Shown here piece after piece: positions 56,701 to 62,844 of a DNA stretch of 64,000 nt. Position numbers and translations under genes: made by a program. The DNA comes from Metaphire vulgaris. Taxonomy: Eukaryota; Annelida; Clitellata; Crassiclitellata; Megascolecidae. The DNA lies in contig CM030869.1 of NCBI GenBank assembly GCA_018105865.1, positions 4,648,025-4,712,024 on the forward strand. Direction: 5' to 3'. Below the pieces are notes generated by a model that did not search any database, was not told the DNA's origin, and saw only the letters and a program-made list of their open reading frames with translations. Numbering within the stretch: position 1 is the first letter of the stretch; the number at the start of each line of letters is the position of its first letter.

Positions 56701-57183
56701 GGTCCTTTGGCTATGGGAAATCTGCGTGCTCCAACATCTATAACTGATCAAAGAGCTGGCATGTTGAAAAGCAGTCATGACAGCCCTCAGCTGCTGAATC
56801 CTTTGAATTATAATCAGTTTTCTTTTCCCGTTGGAGCGATTGACCGCCCGTCTGTCCACCCGTCGAGTGCCTTCACAGCAATGATGGCTCATCATTACCA
56901 GCAGCAATACCAACATCAGTGTTACCAAGATATTCTTCAGGCCTCACTATTACAAGCACTGGGGATAAACAATAGTGGCACCTCGGCCAACGTAGTTCCT
57001 GTCCAAAGTGTGGACTCGGCAGCTGCCTCTGTAAATTCCCCATTTTCCATATCTCCAGCGGTGTCTGGTGACAGTTCATGTGGCTTTGAAAGATCAGCTG
57101 ACCAACTGAGTAGGATTGAAGGCTCGCCGCTTGTAGCCACAAGCAAACTAGATAAAGCTCAGAAAGAGCCAGGCATCAAATGA
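24422..57183 (+). CDS. TUT4/TUT7: TUT4/TUT7-type terminal uridylyltransferase, complete gene (23 exons, 1691 aa)
   Basis: Cytoplasmic terminal uridylyltransferase (ZCCHC11/ZCCHC6 family) that adds uridines to RNA 3' ends (in vertebrates pre-let-7 with LIN28, and deadenylated mRNAs). Exons: 24422-25484, 25817-25875, 27122-27238, 28276-28453, 28785-28922, 33594-33790, 34601-34714, 35399-35464, 37367-37544, 39657-39811, 40555-40702, 41754-41840, 42541-42641, 44090-44251, 44629-44718, 46386-46499, 47203-47280, 47938-48157, 48983-49074, 49791-49900, 50429-50532, 51446-51855, 56089-57183. All junctions are GT-AG, all phases agree, and the total is 5076 nt. Domains: disordered N-terminus 1-370; C2H2 finger (C386, C389, H402, H408); inactive nucleotidyltransferase plus PAP-associated module about 473-750 (SDLNID, second Asp lost); CCHC 761-774; active nucleotidyltransferase (D853, D855, D914) and PAP-associated domain to about 1090, with the UTP-selecting His in DPFNLDHN (H1079); CCHC 1139-1152; Q/S/P-rich tail. 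An in-frame TAA sits 30 nt before the ATG. Vertebrate proteins are about 1500-1650 aa. It probably represents the single ancestor-like gene, so TUT4 versus TUT7 is not resolved. Confidence 0.95.
25594..25642. repeat. (ATT)n microsatellite
   Basis: Imperfect trinucleotide run in TUT intron 1; it extends the exon 1 reading frame artificially. Confidence 0.9.
25817..25875 (+). CDS. TUT4/TUT7: TUT exon 2
   Basis: Residues 355-374 ([20 protein letters not shown]). Acceptor TTTTTTTCAG, donor AAG|GTAATT. Confidence 0.85.
26324..26397. repeat. (AAT)n microsatellite
   Basis: About 74 bp of AAT units in TUT intron 2. Confidence 0.93.
26480..26560. repeat. Short tandem repeat GATCACTCAGGAAGTGATAG-like, about 3 copies
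   Basis: Approximate 20-bp unit containing GATCACT(CA)GGAAGTGA repeated three times in TUT intron 2. Confidence 0.75.
27122..27238 (+). CDS. TUT4/TUT7: TUT exon 3 (C2H2 zinc finger)
   Basis: Residues 375-413: [17 protein letters not shown] then QQHMKNARH, a C-x2-C-x12-H-x5-H finger equivalent to the one used by vertebrate TUT4/7 to engage LIN28-bound RNA. Phase 0/0. Confidence 0.93.
27600..27790 (+). mobile_element. LINE reverse transcriptase fragment
   Basis: [20 protein letters not shown] and [12 protein letters not shown] match RT motifs A and B of an endonuclease-type LINE. Lies in TUT intron 3, sense orientation, without its ends. Confidence 0.8.
28276..28453 (+). CDS. TUT4/TUT7: TUT exon 4
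   Basis: Residues 414-473, helical linker leading into the first nucleotidyltransferase module ([15 protein letters not shown]). Acceptor GCCGTAG, donor AAAG|GTGCTC, ends in phase 1. Confidence 0.88.
28785..28922 (+). CDS. TUT4/TUT7: TUT exon 5 (inactive nucleotidyltransferase core)
   Basis: Residues 473-519: YGSTVSL then [11 protein letters not shown]. The GS motif is kept but the catalytic DxD is DxN (D492, N494), as in the inactive first module of vertebrate TUT4/7. Donor TCAG|GTATTT. Confidence 0.92.
29350..33125 (+). mobile_element. L2/CR1-like LINE 3' half, split by a same-family insertion
   Basis: Plus-strand copy 29350-30014 ([53 protein letters not shown]) breaks at about 30014 and resumes at 32936-33115 with [16 protein letters not shown] and [15 protein letters not shown] C-terminal sequence. 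The break corresponds exactly to the residue where the minus-strand copy reads on without interruption. Confidence 0.88.
30015..32935 (-). mobile_element. L2/CR1-like LINE, nearly full ORF2 (endonuclease plus RT), decayed
   Basis: Minus strand: APE-type endonuclease ([51 protein letters not shown]) at 32917-32300; RT ([50 protein letters not shown]) at 31570-30900; C-terminal part to 30095. Several frameshifts. The tail is (TTACA)n at 30018-30034. It is inserted head-on into another copy of the same family. Confidence 0.93.
33134..33399. mobile_element. hAT-type MITE with GTTAACCGGTC repeats
   Basis: Ends TAAGGTTGTTAAC / GTCTTAACAACCTTA, flanked by CTTCTAAG (33126-33133) and CTTCTGAG (33400-33407), an 8-bp duplication with one change. 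Repeated GGTTAACCGGTC subterminal motifs at both ends. Inserted at the end of the plus-strand LINE. Confidence 0.85.
33594..33790 (+). CDS. TUT4/TUT7: TUT exon 6
   Basis: Residues 519-584, ending [11 protein letters not shown]. The position of the third catalytic Asp reads [10 protein letters not shown], without an acidic residue. The 4.7-kb intron before it holds nested LINEs. Confidence 0.92.
33986..34057. repeat. (GA)n microsatellite
   Basis: About 70 bp of AG repeats in TUT intron 6. Confidence 0.95.
34601..34714 (+). CDS. TUT4/TUT7: TUT exon 7
   Basis: Residues 585-622: [20 protein letters not shown] and [16 protein letters not shown], the PAP-associated helix block. Phase 0/0. Confidence 0.92.
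35399..35464 (+). CDS. TUT4/TUT7: TUT exon 8
   Basis: Residues 623-644 ([20 protein letters not shown]), phase 0/0, acceptor TTTTTCAG, donor GTG|GTAAGT. Confidence 0.8.
36066..37055 (+). mobile_element. LINE 3' end (family S) with (GAA)n tail, inserted in the hAT element
   Basis: Plus-strand [56 protein letters not shown], typical of the C-terminus of an endonuclease/RT LINE, then (GAA)n at 37038-37053. Flanked by the 12-bp duplication ACGTAGTTGTTG (36054-36065, 37056-37067). Split near its start by the LINE at 36071-36627. Confidence 0.87.
36071..36627 (-). mobile_element. LINE 3' end (family R) with (TGAA)n tail, inserted in the family S LINE
   Basis: Minus-strand [57 protein letters not shown]. 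Flanked by the 11-bp duplication TTGTTGGAGTT (36060-36070, 36628-36638). Near-identical to the plus-strand copy at 38128-38625. Confidence 0.88.
37367..37544 (+). CDS. TUT4/TUT7: TUT exon 9
   Basis: Residues 645-704: [20 protein letters not shown] and [10 protein letters not shown], the first PAP-associated domain. Its acceptor lies about 60 bp after the end of a hAT element, and the exon is flanked by inverted copies of one LINE family. Confidence 0.93.
37793..38640. mobile_element. hAT-type MITE with TTTTTTGCTTGTCA motif, containing a nested LINE
   Basis: Ends CAGTGGCGTAGCC / GGCTACGCCACTG, flanked by the exact 8-bp duplication TTGTAAGT (37785-37792, 38641-38648). The LINE at 38128-38625 sits near its right end; the original element would be about 340 bp. 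Confidence 0.9.
38128..38625 (+). mobile_element. LINE 3' end (family R) with (GAAT)n tail, nested in the MITE
   Basis: Reads [55 protein letters not shown] in one frame. Flanked by the 12-bp duplication TTGGCTACGCCA (38116-38127, 38626-38637), part of the host MITE's own end. Lies downstream of TUT exon 9, opposite in orientation to the copy upstream. Confidence 0.9.
38650..39656. other. TUT intron 9, no repeat recognised
   Basis: T-rich intronic sequence. No coding signal or mobile element seen. Confidence 0.5.
39657..39811 (+). CDS. TUT4/TUT7: TUT exon 10
   Basis: Residues 704-755: [20 protein letters not shown] and HAYKYFGI. The site of the UTP-selecting His of active enzymes is Arg here, consistent with an inactive module. 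Confidence 0.92.
40476..40550. repeat. (TA)n microsatellite ending at an exon acceptor
   Basis: About 75 bp of TA repeats ending 5 bp before TUT exon 11, in the place of the pyrimidine tract. Confidence 0.95.
40555..40702 (+). CDS. TUT4/TUT7: TUT exon 11 (first CCHC knuckle)
   Basis: Residues 756-805: [14 protein letters not shown] (761-774) is a C-x2-C-x4-H-x4-C knuckle. The acceptor (GGTAG|GGACC) follows a long (TA)n run instead of a pyrimidine tract. Confidence 0.92.
41280..41430. repeat. Tandem duplication, about 75-bp unit, 2 copies
   Basis: GATATCTTGGACTA to ATGTCCACCAC occurs twice in direct orientation with small differences, in TUT intron 11. Confidence 0.85.
41754..41840 (+). CDS. 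TUT4/TUT7: TUT exon 12
   Basis: Residues 805-834 ([20 protein letters not shown]). Donor CCAG|GTAGAA; the donor sequence is repeated three more times downstream. Confidence 0.88.
41834..41913 (+). repeat. Tandem copies of a 5' splice site (18-bp unit)
   Basis: CCAGGTAGAATATAATAT, which spans the exon 12 donor, is repeated so that four CCAG|GTAGAATATA donors follow one another. Confidence 0.92.
42541..42641 (+). CDS. TUT4/TUT7: TUT exon 13 (catalytic GS and DxD motifs)
   Basis: Residues 834-867: [20 protein letters not shown], the intact active-site signature of the second nucleotidyltransferase domain (D853, D855). Confidence 0.95.
42642..43261. other. TUT intron 13, left part, no feature
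   Basis: AT-rich intronic sequence; nothing recognised. Confidence 0.5.
43262..43670 (-). mobile_element. L2/CR1-like LINE 3' fragment
   Basis: Minus-strand [20 protein letters not shown] and [16 protein letters not shown], with a (TTAC)n tail at 43262-43289. Same family as 1-1052. Confidence 0.9.
44090..44251 (+). CDS. TUT4/TUT7: TUT exon 14 (third catalytic Asp)
   Basis: Residues 868-921: [20 protein letters not shown] then [10 protein letters not shown]914 completes the catalytic triad. Phase 0/0. Confidence 0.95.
44629..44718 (+). CDS. TUT4/TUT7: TUT exon 15
   Basis: Residues 922-951: [30 protein letters not shown]; conserved central-domain helix. Phase 0/0. Confidence 0.94.
44819..46115. 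mobile_element. hAT-type non-autonomous element (TAGTGGTC ends), 1.3 kb
   Basis: Left end TAGTGGTCGACCGATGCAGG, right end CCGTATCAGTTGACCACTA, flanked by the exact 8-bp duplication CTAATTTT (44811-44818, 46116-46123). Subterminal repeats of CATCGG/CGATAC type at both ends (44835-44930, 46020-46100). The interior has no transposase I can read. It fills most of TUT intron 15. Confidence 0.9.
46386..46499 (+). CDS. TUT4/TUT7: TUT exon 16
   Basis: Residues 952-989: [35 protein letters not shown], the PAP-associated domain start. Phase 0/0. Confidence 0.94.
47006..47062. repeat. (GAT)n microsatellite
   Basis: GATGATGATG run in TUT intron 16. Confidence 0.9.
47203..47280 (+). CDS. TUT4/TUT7: TUT exon 17
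   Basis: Residues 990-1015: [12 protein letters not shown], matching the family VDGWNAFFF block. Phase 0/0. Confidence 0.93.
47637..47702. repeat. (TA)n microsatellite
   Basis: About 65 bp TA run in TUT intron 17, preceded by AGAGACACCCTGTATATATA, which resembles a mariner-type end, but no second end is visible. Confidence 0.9.
47938..48157 (+). CDS. TUT4/TUT7: TUT exon 18 (UTP-recognition loop)
   Basis: Residues 1016-1089: [45 protein letters not shown]1079 corresponds to the histidine that favours UTP over ATP in Cid1-type enzymes. Donor AAAA|GTGAGT. Confidence 0.95.
48158..48982. other. TUT intron 18, no feature
   Basis: Intronic sequence without recognised repeats or coding signal. Confidence 0.5.
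48983..49074 (+). CDS. TUT4/TUT7: TUT exon 19
   Basis: Residues 1089-1119 ([20 protein letters not shown]), the last helix of the catalytic module. Donor GCT|GTAAGT. Confidence 0.9.
49130..49440 (+). mobile_element. LINE C-terminal fragment with (GAT)n tail
   Basis: [40 protein letters not shown] then stop; short GATGATGATG tail at about 49428-49437. Typical 3' end of an endonuclease/RT LINE, TUT intron 19. Confidence 0.8.
49791..49900 (+). CDS. TUT4/TUT7: TUT exon 20 (second CCHC knuckle)
   Basis: Residues 1120-1156: [20 protein letters not shown] then EC; knuckle at 1139-1152. Ends in phase 2. Confidence 0.94.
50429..50532 (+). CDS. TUT4/TUT7: TUT exon 21 (acidic linker)
   Basis: Residues 1156-1191, including [14 protein letters not shown]. 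No further zinc knuckle is found here, unlike vertebrate TUT4. Confidence 0.85.
50533..51445. other. TUT intron 21, no feature
   Basis: AT-rich; nothing recognised on either strand. Confidence 0.5.
51446..51855 (+). CDS. TUT4/TUT7: TUT exon 22 (low-complexity C-terminal tail)
   Basis: Residues 1191-1327, S/P/Q-rich with a GGSGSSG run and hydrophobic Met/Pro/Gln-rich segments. Acceptor GTTTCAG, donor CCAG|GTACGT. Confidence 0.9.
52606..53065 (+). mobile_element. LINE/SINE 3' tail fragment split by a MITE
   Basis: GCCTACCTGGATCTACAACC at 52612 and AGATTGAGCACTCGTGAATA at 52988 belong to one unit, which is seen uninterrupted at 58436-58560. The MITE at 52656-52960 splits it. Ends CTATAGAAATTTTGTGTTTA with TTAC repeats. 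Confidence 0.75.
52656..52960. mobile_element. 305-bp hAT-type MITE with three tandem TGACAAGCAAAAAA units
   Basis: Ends CAGTGGCGTAGCGAGG / CCTTGCTACGCCACTG, flanked by CGGATTAC (52648-52655) and CGGATTAA (52961-52968). Inside are three direct copies, about 39 bp apart, of a unit containing GTCTGACAAGCAAAAAA. Confidence 0.9.
53238..53598. mobile_element. 361-bp hAT-type MITE
   Basis: Ends CAGAGGCATAGCTA / CTAGCTACGCCACTG, flanked by the exact duplication GTAAAACT (53230-53237, 53599-53606). No coding capacity. TUT intron 22. Confidence 0.88.
54216..54597. mobile_element. hAT-like remnant (GCGGCCC repeats)
   Basis: Left part GGCCACATGCGGCCCTCGAA; right part reads, on the minus strand, CAGCGATGGGCACAAATTTT, a common hAT end. 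The left end is degraded and no duplication is seen. Confidence 0.6.
54740..55235 (+). mobile_element. LINE 3' end with terminal zinc-finger-like motif and (AAT)n tail
   Basis: [60 protein letters not shown], then [20 protein letters not shown], a C2H2-like end often found in such ORF2 proteins, then (AAT)n at 55218-55236. TUT intron 22. Confidence 0.88.
55240..56088. other. TUT intron 22, right part, no feature
   Basis: AT-rich; nothing recognised. Confidence 0.5.
56089..57183 (+). CDS. TUT4/TUT7: TUT last coding exon (Q-rich tail)
   Basis: Residues 1328-1691 and the TGA at 57181-57183. Very rich in Gln, Ser, Leu and Pro, with an approximately repeated VQGQ/LQGQ/VQSQ pattern in its middle. 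Predicted disordered; a conserved function is not evident. Confidence 0.92.
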   Translation, partial: VDQQSLNLGTSMTPNFPGMTGQLPNTIPLLGSSAPASSTINVPTKPGQTQQISPLMSLPLSLMNLPLYPSPGGNQGNMTLENFSQLALNANRQTSAGVEGHPLYIGQQSQGQKKSQVEHGSVGQAQLLLPLQMENKVPGQSLQTDLLNKVQGQQVQRQGHAQGYPMQSQLKDRQVQSQFQRMTIPGATDAKLQSHLQGQPAEAHGPLAMGNLRAPTSITDQRAGMLKSSHDSPQLLNPLNYNQFSFPVGAIDRPSVHPSSAFTAMMAHHYQQQYQHQCYQDILQASLLQALGINNSGTSANVVPVQSVDSAAASVNSPFSISPAVSGDSSCGFERSADQLSRIEGSPLVATSKLDKAQKEPGIK

Positions 57184-57298
57184 TTACTTTTAAGTTTTAG
57201 CACGGTCATTAAGTACCATTGGGACCTACAAGATAATATGTTACATTGACGTTTGTAGATTCTGCAGAATGAATGTATATGAATTTTGAATGCTTGTA

Positions 57299-57304
57299 AA
57301 TAAA
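57299..57304 (+). terminator. Polyadenylation signal AATAAA of the TUT gene
   Basis: AATAAA 116 bp after the TUT stop codon, in a suitable position for a short 3' UTR. Confidence 0.7.
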
Positions 57305-57309
57305 CTTTA

Positions 57310-57970
57310 CTGGGAGCTATTTGTTTAACATCTGATGTGGATTAGGCTCTACTAACGATGTATTATTCTCAAGTAGTGTTGCCGTTTGATTTTGTGGCAT
57401 TTTATGAAATGAACCTCGTACTGCGTGATGTGTTGAGAGATAACATCATGACTTTTATGTGACTATAATTTACTAATTTTTAATTTCTAGAGCCCTTTAC
57501 ACAAACGAATGGGTTCTTAAGACTTTAAAATCTTTTTAATATAAATTTTTTCTTCAGGCGTTACAGTACACTGGTTTTTTGCTGTATAAAAATATTAATT
57601 TTATAAACTGACGAGTTTTTCATACCTGTATTTCAGACTGTCTGAATTAAGTTACTGCTTTATATTTACTGCTATCATTAAAACCGTATGGAGTGGAGAC
57701 CACTGGTGCATTCAAAAGTAGGCCCAAGCATCGCTACCAAACTCGACCCAAGTCGCCCTTCACGCAGATATGGGCGGGTCCAGGAATTTTGGGGCCGCAG
57801 AGAATCCGCCAAGTTTAGGTCCGCGGAGCATGCAGGTAGTAAATAGGTCCATTGTTTAACTATTTCCCCAACTTTTCTCCAGGTCCTACGGTTTATGCTT
57901 AATTTACTTCAACTGCAGTAAAGTAAAATTATCGAATGACGCATAAATGGACATAATAAAACAGATTTTA
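57310..57970. other. Intergenic sequence after TUT
   Basis: No gene seen. A decayed repeat with GGGCGGGTCCAGGAATTTTG lies near 57770; it resembles hAT MITE ends but has no partner. Confidence 0.4.
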
Positions 57971-57974
57971 TATT

Positions 57975-58268
57975 CAGGCCCGTAGGAAGTGGGGGTGCAG
58001 CTGCACCTCCTGGAAGATACGACTCTTTTTTTGCTTGTGAGGATTTTTAAATGGAAGAAAGAGATGCTGGCCATTTTTAGGAGGATGAAATAAGGGAATA
58101 GCGACGACCTTTTTTGCTTGTCAATGTTTTTAGGAGGATAAAGTAAAGTTAGTGGCGACCTTTTTTGCTCGTTACGTTTTTTTCAGAGACGAATTTTTCC
58201 CCCTTGCCATGACTTTTATCTTGAGAAAATCTGCGTCCCCTGCTGCAAATTCGTTCCGACGTGCCTTG
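57975..58268. mobile_element. hAT-type MITE, same family as 7336-7589
   Basis: Ends CAGGCCCGTAGGAAG / CGTTCCGACGTGCCTTG. Flanks TTTATATT and TTATATTT give a 7-bp match with a one-base shift. Contains three TTTTTTGCTTGTCA-like motifs (about 58024, 58108, 58160). Confidence 0.8.
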
Positions 58269-58435
58269 TTATATTTAAAGAAAAAATAGGGCCTAATGAC
58301 GATAACAATGGCTACACATTCGCTAGGTTCTCCAAGACTCTAACCTGAATTTTCTTGATCAGTTCATCACAGTCGTCTTTATTTGCCATTGTAGGCTATG
58401 CATAGTTTATCCATCATAAAAATACTCTTCTGCGA

Positions 58436-58560
58436 CTGCCTACCTGGATCTACAACCTTGACTACTACGGATTTTACCCAGATTGAGCGCTCGTGAATAA
58501 GCTGGTGTAGGCCTACTGCGCCAAATTGTTTTGGTAGCGCTATAAAAATTTCGTGTTGCT
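58436..58560 (+). mobile_element. LINE/SINE 3' tail fragment
   Basis: GCCTACCTGGATCTACAACC ... TTGAGCGCTCGTGAATAAGC ... GCGCTATAAAAATTTCGTG; uninterrupted copy of the unit at 52606-53065. Confidence 0.7.
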
Positions 58561-58613
58561 TTCGACGCGAACCAAGATAGGCCTACAATCGTACGTATGG
58601 TCTTATAATATAT

Positions 58614-59842
58614 CAGGGATGTAGTCCTCGAGACCGCGGTCTTGGTCTCGAGACCGATTTTTGTGGTCTTTGTCTTGTCTTGGTCTCGACAGTTAAGGCC
58701 TTTGTCTTGGCCTCGGTAATGATGGTCTCGGTCTTGATGAATTGGCCTCGGACATTTTTCGAGACTACTATATATTATAAGAAATATCGCCTAGGCCTAT
58801 CAGATATTGTACAGATTTCATTTAGGGTTCCTGGGTTTCACGTTAGTAAGCAGTCATCATCCGGAGCAACAGCATTTCACGCATCTGCTTCTCCAGAATC
58901 TCATTGTGAAGGGCAGACTGCCTTTGGAATTGTAGAAACTTATTGGTTCAGAGAATTCATGACTGCAATTCAACCCAAATATGCACTGCCATCATGCAAG
59001 GTCACTTCTCACATAGAAGTTGCTTCCAAAGCTAAGGAAAAGCATTGAAGAACGAGTGTCAGCTCATGTTGCAAGGACAAGCAACATGTCATTCACCGAG
59101 GACATGTGGACTGTCGACAGGTGCATGCACTCATACCTGGCAATAACTGGTCACACATTCACTGACTTTGAGTTGCAGCTGATAGATGTCTTGTAACCAT
59201 TTGCAGAAGTGACAGATTTGACATAAGGCGACGAGTACGTCAGTAACGTCACCCATCAGTTGTGTTGTTCCTTCTGTTGTCGCACTTCTCAAGTGCATGA
59301 CTGAACTGAGCGGTCGTGCACGTTACCATGGAACCTTGGTAACAGCACTTGTTGCATCAATCCACAAGTGTTTCAGTGGACTTATTCAAACACTGCAGTC
59401 CAGCCCATGTCAACTGTACAACACGAGCCATTTGAGCAGTTGATCTATCCAGCTGCTGCTGTCTTAGATTCAGCGTACGGTTTTGTCTGTCTGGATTAGG
59501 ATCATTCGGTTCGGCAGCAGTAAAAGCCAATATTAGGGATTTTAGTATGGATTACATAGTTCGGGAAGCAGAAAATCTGCCTATTCCAACAACTCTGGAG
59601 AATCCTGCCCAGACTGGTGATACAGAAGAGTTGAACACGCCATCTGCAAGTATGTGTAGGCTACAGTAATTGAGTGAGTAAATTTTTTGCATTGTGTCAT
59701 TAGGTGGCCTTGGTCTTGGTTTCAATGGTAGTGGTCTCGGTCTTGGTTTTGGTCTCGATGGTAGTGGTCTCGGTCTTGGTCTCAATGGTAGTGGTCTTGG
59801 TCATGGTCTTGGTCTCGGAACTGCTGGTCTTGACTACATCTC

Positions 59843-59844
<2 letters not shown>
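58614..59844 (+). mobile_element. hAT element with decayed transposase
   Basis: Ends CAGGGATGTAGTC / GACTACATCTCTG (12 of 13 bases paired). Both subterminal regions (58630-58745, 59700-59830) are made of GGTCTCGGTCTTGGT-like repeats. Between them, FREFMTAIQPKYALPSCKVT, then after a stop VSAHVARTSNMSFTEDMWTV and HSYLAITGHTFTDFELQLID match hAT transposases; stops and shifts make it a pseudogene. The 8-bp duplication is obscured by TA-rich flanks. Confidence 0.85.

Positions 59845-59846
<2 letters not shown>

Positions 59847-59878
<32 letters not shown>
59847..59878. repeat. (TA)n microsatellite
   Basis: Short TA run abutting the right end of the hAT element. Confidence 0.9.
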
Positions 59879-59882
<4 letters not shown>

Positions 59883-60004
59883 AAGGCCTCATCTAGAATA
59901 CTGTGTTCAGGCATAGAATCCATTCTTGAAAAAAGATATAGAGCTTTTAGAATAAGTGCAAAGACGAGCAACGAAGATAGTTAATTGCGCATGCATTGTG
60001 TAAG

Positions 60005-60340
60005 GGACTGTCCATTAATTACGTCAATAAATAGAGGGGAAGTGGTTTGAAAAAGTCTGACAGTTGTTGACAGAGGGAGGGGGTCAAGAGAAGTTGATGT
60101 CAACAATTTTATTATTTACAAATCATCAAAAATAGGAAATTTCATGGAATATTATTTATTACCAAGCCTGACATGCCGAACAAAAAGGTCAACTTTCTAG
60201 AGGGACCCGTCACTGTTCTTAAGGAAGGTCAAAGGGTTTTGACATAATTATAGGGGTCACTGAAAGTTTGACAGTTGTTGACAAGAGAGAGGGGGTCAAA
60301 AATAGTCAAAAAATTGTTGACGTAATTAATGGACAGCGCC
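60005..60340. mobile_element. MITE with CTGTCCATTAATTACGTCAA ends
   Basis: CTGTCCATTAATTACGTCAA at 60008-60027 and its exact reverse complement at 60316-60335 enclose a non-coding interior with GACAGTTGTTGACA repeats. A related single end (GACTGTTCATTAATTACGTC) lies at 61203. Target duplication not identified, superfamily unknown. Confidence 0.75.
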
Positions 60341-60777
60341 TAATTACGTGATTGACCGACAATTTCTCTAGTCAGGCTGGCCCTGGCAAAGAATTCAGGC
60401 CCTGCCTCAGATCACAACCTGGCGCCGCCACTGAGTGGGGAGGTGAGGGGAGGTGGAAAGGGACATTTTAAAAGTGAAAGTCCTTCCCGAACCCGTTTGG
60501 TTCATAGGTCGGCTGTGATCTCCGCTGCCATTATAACCCTTAGTCAGGCCACGGATACGGGGTTAGTTCGCTAGTTCATCGCGTATAGAGTATCTGTTTG
60601 ACTGAGCAACGGTACCACTGTCGCTTCCCTCTAGCGAGTGAAGACCGATCGAATCAGCCTTAGTTCTCCTGCGCGGATCAAATTCACGACCTTCAGATCT
60701 CCACTCCAATGGTGTTGTTGTTGTTATCAGTCTATCTTCCCGTCCCCCGGGGGGGGGGGATAAACACATGAAATGGG

Positions 60778-60957
60778 CAGTGTTTATTCTAGCCACCTTG
60801 ACATTGGGGGAGTTTGAAATGTTTGGGGGGACAAGATTTGTCTCTCCACGCTTTGGGGGGGAATAATTTCCATCCCCAAGCCAACATATACAATTTGGGG
60901 GGGGGGATTTTAAAACTTGGGGGGAATTCCCCCAAAACAGGCCTAGAATAAACACTG
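60778..60957. mobile_element. 180-bp MITE (CAGTGTTTATTCTAG ends)
   Basis: Perfect inverted ends CAGTGTTTATTCTAG / CTAGAATAAACACTG, flanked by TGAAATGGG on both sides (60769-60777, 60958-60966). The interior is G-rich. A 9-bp (or 8-bp plus one base) duplication suggests hAT or a related superfamily. Confidence 0.82.
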
Positions 60958-61344
60958 TGAAATGGGGATGACAGTTAGAGGCACAATCTGACTGGAATGG
61001 GGTCGATGGATACAGACATTTTACCTTGTCGCATGGACGCCCACATAAATTTTTCCCGAAGGGGCAAAACGCATTTTATCACAATAGTCACTGCTAATAA
61101 TTTAGCAAGGTTTTCAAATTTCATTGTGAAATATTGGAATTTATATTTTCCATGGGGCAAGTGCCCCCTCTTGCCCAAATGTGCGGGCACCCATGCCTTG
61201 GGGACTGTTCATTAATTACGTCAACAATTTTTGGGCAATTTTTGACTTTAAATTCTTGTCAACAACTGTCAAACTCTCAATGACCCCACTATAATTATGT
61301 CAAAAAACTTTTTAATTTCAACGCAGTATACGTTATGCTGGAAG

Positions 61345-61620
<276 letters not shown>

Positions 61621-61927
61621 CGTTATGCTGTGCTACGCGAAAGAGAAGGTATAAGATGGACACTCATCGCCTTTTGTCTACCAGCCTATGTTTTGTCGAC
61701 CGCCAGAGTTTACTTATTTAATGTTTGGTCTTTTCGAAATCAGAGTTCAGCTGATTTCTTGGCTGAGTTTACACTGCACTCATCTGTTCTGAAAAATCAT
61801 TCAATATGTTTCACTCTAAGTTAAATTAAACCTTATTTCTCTTTATTTTAATAAGATTAGGACTACTGCTATTTCTGTATAGCTTGACTCTGTACTGTGC
61901 CTCTGTTTAATGATTCGTAACAATTGA

Positions 61928-61955
61928 CGATGATGACGACGACGACGACGACGAC

Positions 61956-61993
<38 letters not shown>
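61928..61993. repeat. (GAC)n-(GAT)n microsatellite
   Basis: ACGACGACG run followed by GATGATGATG. Confidence 0.93.
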
Positions 61994-61995
<2 letters not shown>

Positions 61996-62070
61996 ATGAT
62001 ATTAAAGTGAATACTGAGTCACTGTGATGATGATCATCAGTGCAACATTAGTGGTTCAACGAAGTTCAAT

Positions 62071-62111
<41 letters not shown>
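62071..62111. repeat. (GA)n microsatellite
   Basis: About 40 bp AG run. Confidence 0.93.
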
Positions 62112-62119
<8 letters not shown>

Positions 62120-62836
62120 TGCACATTAATGCATTTATTTGTATTTCATCCGATAATTTAAAATTGAAGCAAAGAAGCAGGAGCGATCGCAGTAGGCTAA
62201 ACTTTTATTGTAAAAGAGAAATTTGTCATTTTCCGTTCGCTTCCAAATTATGAGGCAACAATAATTTCCTAAAGATGATCTTCCTATTATTATTATTTTA
62301 GTCATTTTACGAATTTTCAGCGCCACGCACAAATTGTCCTTTATTTTCTTTTGCAGCGGATTATTTTTCAGATTCTCGATTAAAAGTTAAGCCTATATCA
62401 ACATCAATAAACTCAGGTAATTTGAGGAGAAATTTGTATAGCAGAATCAAATATGCCGGAAATTGTACTTATGTGAGACATCTAATAGAAAAAGAGAAAA
62501 AGCGAGGAACAAAAATAAACGTATGTTGGCTCTAATATTGTGGGATTATCAGAATCAGATATGTCTTAATTGTGTCCAATGTTAGTTCTACTTGTTTCAA
62601 GCAGCATTCGTATTTTCATAATTCGGGGTTCATGTTGAATTTATTTATGAATACATGTGATTGTAACCGGTAGTTATTTCTCATGAATAGTGGCCGGTCT
62701 AATTGCTTTCAAACCAAGAAACCCCTTCCTCTGTGAAATTCACTGACAAATTAACAGCCTTCTAAAAAATGTAATCGTCGATTGATAAGATCTTCCAAAT
62801 GGTCAATCCTAGACATTTTCTTCCGTCTGGTCTTCA
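62112..62836. other. Intergenic, no feature
   Basis: AT-rich sequence with no recognised gene or repeat. Confidence 0.45.
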
Positions 62837-62844
62837 CTCGCGCA

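Noticed and set aside
56470..57146. Minus-strand open frames of 69-152 codons
   Set aside because: Antisense shadows of the last TUT exon, which is secured by phase and splice sites.
58680..59480. Possible domesticated ZBED-like gene
   Set aside because: Frame is interrupted by stops and bounded by hAT ends and subterminal arrays; it is a dead transposon.
60563..60955. 130-codon minus-strand frame
   Set aside because: Covers a 180-bp MITE and G-rich flanks; no homology recognisable.
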